This document shows positions 1-6,714 of a stretch of 23,536 bases of DNA, in pieces. How positions within the stretch are numbered: the first letter of the stretch is position 1; each line of letters begins with the position of its first letter. Position numbers and translations under genes: made by a program. Below the pieces are notes generated by a model. The model saw nothing but the letters and a program-made list of their open reading frames with translations. It was not told the origin of the DNA and ran no database searches. Source of the stretch: PLA2 sp036273915 (GTDB lineage: Bacteria; Planctomycetota; PLA2); the NCBI GenBank assembly GCA_036273915.1, contig DASUGR010000188.1, positions 1 to 23,536 on the forward strand, in the 5' to 3' direction.

Positions 1-18
1 GCAGGTCGGCGAGGCGAG

Positions 19-3000
19 CTACTCGTCGAGGAAGCCGCTCGGGCGCGTCTCGCGCCGCTTCCACGGGGCCTCGCGCCGTTTCTGGGGGGGTGCGGCGCGG
101 AGCCGGACGTCGAGGACTCCCGGGATCGCCTTGAGCTCGGCGAGCAGCTCGGCGCGCGGCTCGACCTGGATCGCCCCGTCCGCGCGCATGCCGACGCGCA
201 GGCCCGGCGCCGGCCGGAGCGTGATGCGCACCGGCTTCGCGCCCGGGAACCGGCCGAACGCCTCGCGGACCCCCTGCAGGTGCGCGTTCGGGCCCAGCTC
301 GACCTCCACGAGCCCGGCGAGTTCTCGCGGAGCGTCCGCGGGCCGGTAGACGTCGTGCACCCGGACGGACACCTCCTCGCGCGAGGCATCGACGTCCGCC
401 GCGAAGAGGAGCACCTCGTTCTCCTTCATGAGCTCGCGGTACCGCTGGAACGCGTCCGCGAACATCACGGCCCCCACGGCCCCCCCGAAATCCTCGATCC
501 GGAAGCGCGCCATCCGGCGGCCCTCGTTCTTCCCCGACTTGATCACGCGCTCCTCGATGCCGACGACGATCCCGCCGAGCACGACCTCGGTCCCCTCGCC
601 GCACTCCCGCACGCTGCGCGTCGTGAACGGCGCGAACTGGCGCACGAGCTTCTCGTGCGCGGCGAGGGGATGGCTCGTCCAGTAGCGGCCGGTGGTGTCC
701 CGCTCGTGGCGCAGGAGCTCGGACTCGCTCCACGGCGCGGCGGGAGGCAGAGGGGGCTCGGGGGCCGGCCCCGCGCTCGCCGCGCCGAGGAGCGACATCT
801 GGCCCATGCGCCGGTCGGCCTGCTCGGCCGCGGCCGCCCGCAGAAGGGGGTCGAGCGCGAGGACGAGCTGGGCCCGGTGGCCGCCGAGGTCGTCGCACGC
901 GCCCGCCTTGATCAGCGCCTCGATCGTGAGCTTGTTCGCAACGCCGTGGTCCACCCGCGACGCGAAGTCGAAGAGCGACGCGAAGGGCTTCTTCCCGGCG
1001 CGCGCGCGGACCACCGCCTCGGCCGCCTGGCGCCCGACGCCCTTGACCGAGGTGAGGCCGAACCGGATCGCGTCCTCCTCGACCGTGAAGTCGAGGCCGC
1101 TCCTGTTCACGTCCGGCTTCCGCACCGGGATCTCCATCCGGCGGCACTCCTCGAGCGCCTCCGTGACCTTGTCCATGTTGCCCGCGTCCACGGTCAGGAG
1201 CGCGGCCATGAACTCGCGGGGGTGGTTGGCCTTCAGGTAGGCGGTCTGGTAGGTGAGCACGGCGTACGCGGTCGCGTGGCTCTTGTTGAAGCCGTACCGC
1301 GCGAACGTGGCCATCTTGTCCCAGATGCCCTCCGCGGTCTCCCTCGGGACGCCGTTCGCCGCGCAGCCCTCGAGGAAGGGGACGCGGTACTTCTCCATCT
1401 CCTCGGGCTTCTTCTTGCCCATCGCCTTCCGGAGGCTGTCGGCCTGCGTCAGCGTGAGGCCCGCCACCTTGTGGGCGATGAGCATCACCTGTTCCTGGTA
1501 GACGATCACGCCGTAGGTGTTCGCGAGGATCGGCTCGAGCCGCGCGTGGTCGTACGTGACGCGCTCGAGGCCGTTCTTCCGGTTGCAGTAGATCTCGTGC
1601 ATTCCCGCGTCGAGCGTGCCGGGCCGGAAGAGCGCGATGAGGACGATCGCCTCCTCGAAGTTGCTCGGCTTCAACCGCATCAGGAGGTCGCGCATCCCGC
1701 CGGATTCAAGCTGGAACACGCCGAAGCTCTCGCCCCGGGCGAGGAGCTCGTAGGTCCTCGGGTCGTCGAACCGTTCGAACTCCGGGGAGCGGAAGTCGGG
1801 GGGCTCGACGCCGCCTTCGCGCAGGAGCTTCACCGCGTGGTCGATGAGCGTGAGCGTCTTCAAGCCGAGGAAGTCCATCTTGAGCAGCCCGAGCTGCTCC
1901 ACGGTCTCCCAGCTGAACTGCGTCGAGACGTCCTCGCCGCTCCTGTAGAGCGGGAGGATCTCGGTGAGCGGCTCGTCGGCGATGACGATCCCCGCGGCGT
2001 GGGTCCCGGCGTTCCTGTGACACCCCTCGAGGCGGAGCGCGTAGTCGAGGAGCTTCCCCTCCTGCGACTCCTTGTCGTCGGCCAGCGCCTTCAGCTCCGG
2101 ATCCTGCTCCAGCGCGCCCTCGAGCGTGACGCCCGGCCCGGCGGGGACCATCTTGGCGATCCGGTCCACCTCGGGCAGCGCGACGCCGAGCACGCGCCCG
2201 ACGTCGCGGATCGCGGCGCGCGCGGCGAGCCGGCCGAACGTGATGATCTGGGAGACGCGCTCCTTGCCACCGTACTTTCCCTGGACGTACTGGATCACCT
2301 CCTCGCGCCGGTCGCGGCAGAAGTCGATGTCGATATCCGGCATCGAGATGCGCTCCTCGTTGAGGAAGCGCTCGAAGAGCAAGTCGTACCGGAGCGGGTC
2401 GACGTCGGTGATGCCGAGGCAGTACGCGACGAGCGAGCCCGCCGCGCTGCCCCGCCCGGGCCCGACCGCGATCCCCTTCTCGCGGGCGTAGCGGATGAGG
2501 TCCCAGACGATCAGGAAGTAGGCGAGGAACCCGGTGCGCGCGATGACGCCCATCTCGTGGTCGAGGCGCCTCCGGGCCTCCGCCGGCGGCACGGCGCCGT
2601 AGCGCCGCGCGAGCCCCTCCTCGCAGAGCTTCCGGATGTAGTCGGCCGCGTCCCCGCCGTCGGGCACGTCGAACCGGGGCAGCCGCGACCGGCCGAAGGG
2701 GATCGTGACGTCGCACTTCTCCGCGATCTCGAGCGTGCTCGCCGTGGCCTCGGGCAGGTCCTTGAAGAGCAGCTCCATCTCCGCGGGGCTCTTGAAGTAG
2801 AGCTCCTTGCTCTCCATCCGCATCCGGCCCTCGTCCTCGAGGGTCTTGCCGGTGTTGATGCAGACGAGAAGCTCCTGGAGGTCCGCGTCGTCCCTGCGCT
2901 CGTAGTGGTAGTCGTTCGTGCCCACCACGGGGCGGCCGAGCCAGCGCGACATCTCGACGCAGCCGTCGAGGCACGTGGCCTCCTCCCCGATCCCGTGCCG

Positions 3001-3522
3001 CTGCACCTCGAGGTAGTAGTCCTCGCCGAACACGTCGCGGTAGAACGAGGCGGTCTCCCGCGCGCGCGCCGCGTCCCCCTGCCGGAGCCAGTGGCTGGTC
3101 TCGCTCGAAAGGCAGCCCGAGAGCACGACGAGGCCCTCGGCGTGGCGGGCGAGCAGCTCCCGGTCGATCCGCGGCACGTAGTAGAAGCCCTCGAGGTAGC
3201 CCGCGCTGGAGAGCTTGATGAGGTTCCTCCAGCCCGCGTCGTTCTTGGCGAGCAGCGTCAGGTGCCAGCCGGCAACCGGGTTCTTCTCGCGGTCGTGGCG
3301 GCTCCGGGGGGCAACGTAGGCTTCGAACCCGAGGATCGGCTTCACCCCTCCCTTCCGGCACGCGTTGTAGAACTCGATCGCGCCGAAGAGGTTGCCGTGG
3401 TCCGTGAGCGCCAGCGCCCCCGCGCCCTGCTCCACGGCCAGCGTCACCAGGTTTTTGACCCGGCAGGCCCCGTCGAGGAGGCTATAGGTCGAATGCCCGT
3501 GGAGGTGGACGAAGCCGCTCAC
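19..3522 (-). CDS. dnaE: DNA polymerase III subunit alpha
   Basis: Replicative DNA polymerase catalytic subunit, about 1167 residues, the usual DnaE length. The N-terminus has a PHP domain with an intact HLHGHS motif (residues 6-11) followed by YSLLDG. The polymerase palm carries MPDIDIDF (residues 394-401) and a third acidic site in KMDFLGL (Asp about 550). Helix-hairpin-helix and OB-fold regions follow in the C-terminal third. The frame is open further upstream to 3768, but that part has no PHP-like sequence and overlaps the divergent lipoprotein gene. The GTG at 3522 starts directly at the conserved GFVHLHGHS segment, so I prefer it. There is no Shine-Dalgarno sequence before this GTG; a TACACT hexamer lies 7 bases upstream, which fits a leaderless transcript. 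The gene stands alone on this strand in the window. Function is certain from the family; the start is inferred. Confidence 0.96.
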   Translation of the reverse strand: MSGFVHLHGHSTYSLLDGACRVKNLVTLAVEQGAGALALTDHGNLFGAIEFYNACRKGGVKPILGFEAYVAPRSRHDREKNPVAGWHLTLLAKNDAGWRNLIKLSSAGYLEGFYYVPRIDRELLARHAEGLVVLSGCLSSETSHWLRQGDAARARETASFYRDVFGEDYYLEVQRHGIGEEATCLDGCVEMSRWLGRPVVGTNDYHYERRDDADLQELLVCINTGKTLEDEGRMRMESKELYFKSPAEMELLFKDLPEATASTLEIAEKCDVTIPFGRSRLPRFDVPDGGDAADYIRKLCEEGLARRYGAVPPAEARRRLDHEMGVIARTGFLAYFLIVWDLIRYAREKGIAVGPGRGSAAGSLVAYCLGITDVDPLRYDLLFERFLNEERISMPDIDIDFCRDRREEVIQYVQGKYGGKERVSQIITFGRLAARAAIRDVGRVLGVALPEVDRIAKMVPAGPGVTLEGALEQDPELKALADDKESQEGKLLDYALRLEGCHRNAGTHAAGIVIADEPLTEILPLYRSGEDVSTQFSWETVEQLGLLKMDFLGLKTLTLIDHAVKLLREGGVEPPDFRSPEFERFDDPRTYELLARGESFGVFQLESGGMRDLLMRLKPSNFEEAIVLIALFRPGTLDAGMHEIYCNRKNGLERVTYDHARLEPILANTYGVIVYQEQVMLIAHKVAGLTLTQADSLRKAMGKKKPEEMEKYRVPFLEGCAANGVPRETAEGIWDKMATFARYGFNKSHATAYAVLTYQTAYLKANHPREFMAALLTVDAGNMDKVTEALEECRRMEIPVRKPDVNRSGLDFTVEEDAIRFGLTSVKGVGRQAAEAVVRARAGKKPFASLFDFASRVDHGVANKLTIEALIKAGACDDLGGHRAQLVLALDPLLRAAAAEQADRRMGQMSLLGAASAGPAPEPPLPPAAPWSESELLRHERDTTGRYWTSHPLAAHEKLVRQFAPFTTRSVRECGEGTEVVLGGIVVGIEERVIKSGKNEGRRMARFRIEDFGGAVGAVMFADAFQRYRELMKENEVLLFAADVDASREEVSVRVHDVYRPADAPRELAGLVEVELGPNAHLQGVREAFGRFPGAKPVRITLRPAPGLRVGMRADGAIQVEPRAELLAELKAIPGVLDVRLRAAPPQKRREAPWKRRETRPSGFLDE

Positions 3523-3529
3523 GGGCGGC

Positions 3530-3535
3530 AGTGTA
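3530..3535 (-). promoter_or_regulatory. Probable -10 box of dnaE (leaderless)
   Basis: On the minus strand the hexamer TACACT is followed by 7 bases (GCCGCCC) and the GTG start of dnaE. This spacing would place transcription start at or next to the start codon. I see no convincing -35 at 16-18 bases upstream, so the call rests on the -10 alone. Confidence 0.4.
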
Positions 3536-3588
3536 GCCGAGGGGGGCCGCACGTCCGCCGGGGATCCGCGGGGGACCCGCGCGCGGTG

Positions 3589-3618
3589 TTGGTCTCGTGA
3601 CCGAGGAGGCGGCAGAAT
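3589..3618 (+). promoter_or_regulatory. Probable promoter of the lipoprotein gene
   Basis: TTGGTC (3589-3594) and CAGAAT (3613-3618) are separated by 18 bases. The -10 ends 7 bases before the ATG at 3626, so the transcript would be leaderless or nearly so. It lies in the 103-base divergent gap shared with dnaE. The match is moderate. Confidence 0.4.
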
Positions 3619-3625
3619 AGGGGCC

Positions 3626-4462
3626 ATGCGCGTGTTCCCGCTCCTCTCGCTCTCCCTCCTCGCCGCGTGCGCGACGACCTCCGACAAGACGAACGACGCC
3701 GGCGGTGCATCGAACTCCGCCGCCCCCGCCGAGAAGCGGTCGGACGGAACGAAGTCCGCGGTCGGCACCGAGGGCTACGGCGACGCGCGCCCGATCCCCA
3801 AGGCGACCGACGAGGAGATCGCGGAGTTCAACCGCATCTGGGAGCTGTTCCGCAGCAACGATACCGGTTGGCCGCGCGAGCGCGACCGCTTCAAGCGGCG
3901 CAGCGACGCGGCGGGCTACCTGCTCGCGGGCCACCTGATGCGCTTCTACATGCAGGCGAACATGGCGCGCGAGTCCTCCGCGAAGTCGCTCGTGCGCGCG
4001 AAGGACGAGATCGTCGCGGTGGGGGCCCCCTGCGCGCTCGCGCTCGTGGACCTGATGATCCTCGACCAGATCCCGATGGCCGACGGCCGCCACTTCCTCC
4101 CGGACGACCTCACGCGGCAGGACGCGCTCGACATGCTCGAGCGCATGGGCGCGCAGTCGGTCCCGGAGCTCCTGAAGGCGCTCTCGCGGAAGGACCTCGG
4201 CGTCAAGGGGCGCCGCCTCGTCGCGCTCGCGCTCGGCGGGACGAAGGACCCGCGCGCGTACGATCCGCTCGTGTCGCTTCTCCAGAACGACCCGTCGTGG
4301 CAGGTGCGCGCGGACGCCGCGACCGGGCTCGCCAAGCTCGGCGATCCCCGCGCGATCGAGCCCTTGACCGTCGCGGTGCAGAAGGACTCCGACAGCGCGG
4401 TCGTGAAGCGCGCGGGCAAGGCGCGCGAGGAGCTCCTGAAGGCGAGGAAGAAGGCGCCGTGA
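3626..4462 (+). CDS. HEAT-repeat lipoprotein, function unknown
   Basis: A 278-residue predicted lipoprotein. The first 15 residues form a short basic start, a hydrophobic run and a lipobox LLAAC with Cys15 as the lipidation site. A Ser/Ala/Lys-rich linker follows to about residue 60. The C-terminal part, about residues 165-275, has helical repeats of the HEAT / PBS-lyase type, visible in the paired segments containing GTKDPRAYDPLVSLL and LGDPRAIEPLTVAV. HEAT repeats usually make a protein-binding scaffold, so a periplasmic scaffold or assembly role is possible but not shown. The gene overlaps the next one by 4 bases (GTGA), so the two are probably translated together. It is divergent from dnaE with no clear functional tie. 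Start choice: the ATG gives a complete lipoprotein signal. Confidence 0.85.
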   Translation: MRVFPLLSLSLLAACATTSDKTNDAGGASNSAAPAEKRSDGTKSAVGTEGYGDARPIPKATDEEIAEFNRIWELFRSNDTGWPRERDRFKRRSDAAGYLLAGHLMRFYMQANMARESSAKSLVRAKDEIVAVGAPCALALVDLMILDQIPMADGRHFLPDDLTRQDALDMLERMGAQSVPELLKALSRKDLGVKGRRLVALALGGTKDPRAYDPLVSLLQNDPSWQVRADAATGLAKLGDPRAIEPLTVAVQKDSDSAVVKRAGKAREELLKARKKAP

Positions 4463-4992
4463 ACGACTTCAAGATCACGCGGCGCGCGCCCGCGTGCGCC
4501 GTCAGCGGCAAGCCGTTCGAGCCCGGCGACGTAATCGTGTCGGTGATCCACGAGGAGCCGCGGGGGTTCGTGCGCCGCGACGTGCGCGAGGAGAACCTCG
4601 CGTCGATTCCGGGCGAGCCCTTCTGCGTCTTCCGCACGAAGCAGCCCCCGCCGCCGCCGCCCGCGAAGCGGATCGACTACGAGCTCGCGCAGGAGTTCCT
4701 CGATCGCATGCTGCGCGAGGCGGATCCCGCGCGCGAGCCGATCCTCTTCGTGCTCACGCTCCTGCTCGCGCGGAAGCGGCGCGTGAGGATCCTGAAGACG
4801 AAGCGTCTGCCGGAGGGCGACCTTCTCGAGGTCTCGATCCCGCGCGCGGAAGAGGACGAGATCGTCCACGTGCGCGCGCCCCGCCTCACGCCGGAGGAGG
4901 AGGCGCACCTCCAGCGCGAGATGGCGAGGCTCTTCAATTTCGACGTGGGGGAGAGCCCCGAACCCCCTCCCCCGGACCCCCTCCCTTCCTGA
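4459..4992 (+). CDS. Conserved hypothetical protein, single conserved Cys near N-terminus
   Basis: A 177-residue cytosolic-looking protein starting at a GTG that overlaps the lipoprotein stop codon (GTGA). The N-terminal part has PACAVSGKPFEPGD, then GFVRRDVREENL and FCVFRTKQP. A run of six prolines leads into a helical part with ILFVLTLLLARKRRVRIL and an acidic C-terminal segment ending in a Pro-rich tail. This order resembles a family of short uncharacterised bacterial proteins I recall from memory (a Cys-containing SG-x-x-x-x-PG start, an RRD motif, then an ALLL-x-RKR helix); I know no function for it. No signal peptide or membrane segment is seen. Coupling to the lipoprotein suggests a shared process. 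Confidence 0.75.
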   Translation: MNDFKITRRAPACAVSGKPFEPGDVIVSVIHEEPRGFVRRDVREENLASIPGEPFCVFRTKQPPPPPPAKRIDYELAQEFLDRMLREADPAREPILFVLTLLLARKRRVRILKTKRLPEGDLLEVSIPRAEEDEIVHVRAPRLTPEEEAHLQREMARLFNFDVGESPEPPPPDPLPS

Positions 4993-5025
4993 CCCAGGTG
5001 GGAGGAAATCCCAGAATCGGGGTCC
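4974..5025 (+). terminator. Long stem-loop over the end of the hypothetical gene
   Basis: GGACCCC (4974-4980) can pair with GGGGTCC (5019-5025), and CCTCCC (4980-4985) with GGGAGG (5000-5005) further in. The structure spans the stop codon at 4990-4992. There is no T-run after it, so an intrinsic terminator is only possible; it may simply reflect the C-rich repeats common in this genome. It separates this gene pair from the mraZ promoter. Confidence 0.3.
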
Positions 5026-5105
5026 GCCGAGGGGGGCCCTGCCCCACCCCCCCTCCGTCGCCGTAAACCCCACTCCCGAAGGACTTTGAAAAAAGCAGAA
5101 AGCGG

Positions 5106-5133
5106 TTGCGCGCGTGGGGCAGGGTGGTATTCT
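5106..5133 (+). promoter_or_regulatory. Probable promoter of the dcw operon
   Basis: TTGCGC (5106-5111) and TATTCT (5128-5133) are 16 bases apart, and TGG directly before the -10 makes an extended -10 (TGGTATTCT). Transcription would start near 5140, leaving a leader of about 45 bases before mraZ. The whole stretch from 5080 to 5165 is less GC-rich than its surroundings. The GTG repeat array overlaps this promoter. Confidence 0.55.
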
Positions 5134-5166
5134 GTGGGCGGTTGTGGGAGAAAGTGTAGTTGGGTG
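5114..5166 (+). promoter_or_regulatory. Six-repeat MraZ operator (MraZ boxes)
   Basis: GTG occurs at 5114, 5124, 5134, 5144, 5154 and 5164, exactly 10 bases apart six times. Four of these read GTGG, and three read GTGGG. From established work, MraZ of E. coli binds TGGG-type direct repeats separated by 5 bases (10-base period) just upstream of mraZ. The position here, from inside the promoter spacer to about 26 bases past the expected start site, fits autorepression by blocking RNA polymerase. The assignment to MraZ is inference from position and pattern. Confidence 0.7.
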
Positions 5167-5185
5167 TGTGCGATAGGGCGGGCTC

Positions 5186-5584
5186 TTGGCGCAGCTTTTC
5201 ACAGGCTCCTTTCCTCGGGCGTTGGACGGCAAGAACCGTCTCCTCATCCCGGCGGAGCTTCGTGATGCCCTCTCTCCCGAGGATCGGCAGGGTCTTTTCC
5301 TCATCCCCGGGCAGAAGTGCGTGCTCCTCTGGCCCCGCTCCTATCTCGACGCATACACGGACCGGCAGGGCGCCGACCCGTTCGGCAACCTCGCCTTCAA
5401 CCGCGCTTTCTACTCGCAGATGATCTTTCGCTCGTTCGACAGGACCGGGCGCATCGTCCTGCCCGGCGAGATCGCGGAGCGGTTCAAGACGCGCGAGGTG
5501 ACGATCGTGGGGGCGGGCCGGTACCTGGAGCTGTGGAGCCCGGACGACCTCAAGGCGAACGTGACCCCGCTCGACTTCGCCTAG
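5186..5584 (+). CDS. mraZ: Transcriptional regulator MraZ
   Basis: A 132-residue MraZ, slightly shorter than the usual 140-150. It has the two SpoVT/AbrB-type half-domains: the first with LDGKNRLLIPAELR (Asp14 to Arg18 core) and the second with FDRTGRIVLPGEIAERF (Asp85 to Arg89 core). MraZ assembles into rings that bind direct repeats upstream of its own gene and represses the dcw operon. The start is a TTG at 5186, which gives the typical short N-terminus ahead of FTGSFPRALD; no strong ribosome binding site precedes it. It is the first gene of the operon, 7 bases from rsmH, and directly follows the GTG repeat array. Confidence 0.95.
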   Translation: MAQLFTGSFPRALDGKNRLLIPAELRDALSPEDRQGLFLIPGQKCVLLWPRSYLDAYTDRQGADPFGNLAFNRAFYSQMIFRSFDRTGRIVLPGEIAERFKTREVTIVGAGRYLELWSPDDLKANVTPLDFA

Positions 5585-5591
5585 CACCGTG

Positions 5592-6464
5592 ATGCATCGG
5601 CCGGTGCTTCGCGCGGAAGTCTTGGGCTTCCTCGCGGGGCGGGACGTGCGGCTCTTCCTCGACGCCACCGTGGGGCTCGGGGGACACGCGCGCGCGGTTC
5701 TGGAGGCGCACCCGGAGGCAGGGGTCGTAGGCATCGACAGGGACGTGGAGATGGTGATGGTCGCGCGGGAGAGACTGGAGGAGTTCGGCACGCGGGCGCG
5801 CGTCGTCCAGGCGCCGTTCTCCGCGCTCGGCCGGGTCCTCGGCGACCTCGGCGCGGGCGCGCCCGACGCGATCCTCATGGACCTGGGCGTCTCGAGCCCG
5901 CAGCTCGACACCAGGGAGCGCGGCTTCAGCTTCCGCGCCGACGCGCCGCTCGACATGCGGATGGACCGCGGGGATCCGGACACGGCCGCGGATCTCGTGA
6001 ACCGGCTCCCGGAGGCCGCTCTCGCGGACCTGATCTTCACGCTCGGCGACGAGCGCCACTCGCGGAGGATCGCCGCGGCGATCGCGAGGGAGCGCCGAAA
6101 GGAGCCCATCCGGACGACGGGCCGCCTCGCGGACATCGTCCGCGGGGCCGTCCGCGGCCGCGGCCGGATCGACGCCGCCACGCGCACGTTCCTGGCGCTG
6201 CGGATCGCGGTCAACCGCGAGCTCGACGAGCTTCGCGAGGGCCTCGACGCGGCGGCGGAGCGCCTCGCGCCCGGCGGCCGCCTGCTGGTGATCTCGTTCC
6301 ACAGCGGCGAGGACCGCATCGTGAAGGAGTTCTTCCGCTCCGACGCGCGCCTCGCGGTGCTCACGAAGAAGGTCGTGCGGCCCGCGGACGCGGAGGCGCG
6401 CGAGAACCCCCGCGCGCGGTCCGCGAAGATGCGGGTCGCCGAGAGGAGGAAGGCCGTTGCGTGA
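5592..6464 (+). CDS. rsmH: 16S rRNA (cytosine-1402-N4)-methyltransferase
   Basis: RsmH (formerly MraW) methylates N4 of C1402 in the 16S rRNA decoding centre using S-adenosylmethionine. The 290-residue length is slightly short of the usual 300-315. It shows the SAM-binding motif DATVGLGGHA (residues 24-33) and the family signature DLGVSSPQLD (97-106) followed by RGFSFRADAPLDMRMD. The C-terminal LLVISFHSGEDRIVKEFF segment is also typical. The ATG at 5592 is chosen; an in-frame GTG directly before it (5589) is an equal alternative. The 3' end overlaps ftsL by 8 bases. Confidence 0.96.
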   Translation: MHRPVLRAEVLGFLAGRDVRLFLDATVGLGGHARAVLEAHPEAGVVGIDRDVEMVMVARERLEEFGTRARVVQAPFSALGRVLGDLGAGAPDAILMDLGVSSPQLDTRERGFSFRADAPLDMRMDRGDPDTAADLVNRLPEAALADLIFTLGDERHSRRIAAAIARERRKEPIRTTGRLADIVRGAVRGRGRIDAATRTFLALRIAVNRELDELREGLDAAAERLAPGGRLLVISFHSGEDRIVKEFFRSDARLAVLTKKVVRPADAEARENPRARSAKMRVAERRKAVA

Positions 6465-6714
6465 CGTCCTGCTCTGGGGGGCCGCGGTCCTCTTCCTGCT
6501 CGCGGCGCTGTTCACGGTGACCGTGCGCCGCGACGTCTACACGGAGGCGAAGCGGATCGGCGTGCTCGAGCAGCGCCTCCACGAGCAGAAGAAGAGGAAC
6601 GAGAACGCCGAGATCGCGCGCGAGCGCCTCTCGTCGCCGGGCGCGCTCCTCGAGCGCGCGCGCGCCATGGGGCTTCTCGAGGCGGAGGGGGCCGGGGGGC
6701 CGGGCGGGCGATGA
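6457..6714 (+). CDS. ftsL: FtsL-like septum protein
   Basis: An 85-residue bitopic membrane protein in the standard ftsL place between rsmH and ftsI. A transmembrane segment covers about residues 4-22, followed by a basic VRRDVYTEAKRI region and a heptad-like helix rich in Glu, Arg and Lys that should form a coiled coil. FtsL pairs with FtsB and FtsQ and helps activate FtsW and FtsI at the septum. The sequence is poorly conserved, so size, topology and position carry the call. The start is TTG, supported by an AGGAGG at 6444-6449 with 7 bases spacing. The Gly-rich tail coincides with a G-rich run. It overlaps the next gene by 4 bases (ATGA). Confidence 0.8.
   Translation: MRDVLLWGAAVLFLLAALFTVTVRRDVYTEAKRIGVLEQRLHEQKKRNENAEIARERLSSPGALLERARAMGLLEAEGAGGPGGR

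Noticed and set aside
280..3600. A long open frame of 1106 codons on the + strand opposite dnaE
   Set aside because: It is the mirror of a GC-rich coding gene; its product is an Arg/Leu/Val/Asp-rich shadow without any domain, and dnaE is unmistakable on the other strand.
3523..3768. N-terminal extension of dnaE by 82 residues
   Set aside because: It would overlap the lipoprotein gene and contains no PHP sequence; GTG 3522 begins exactly at the conserved region.
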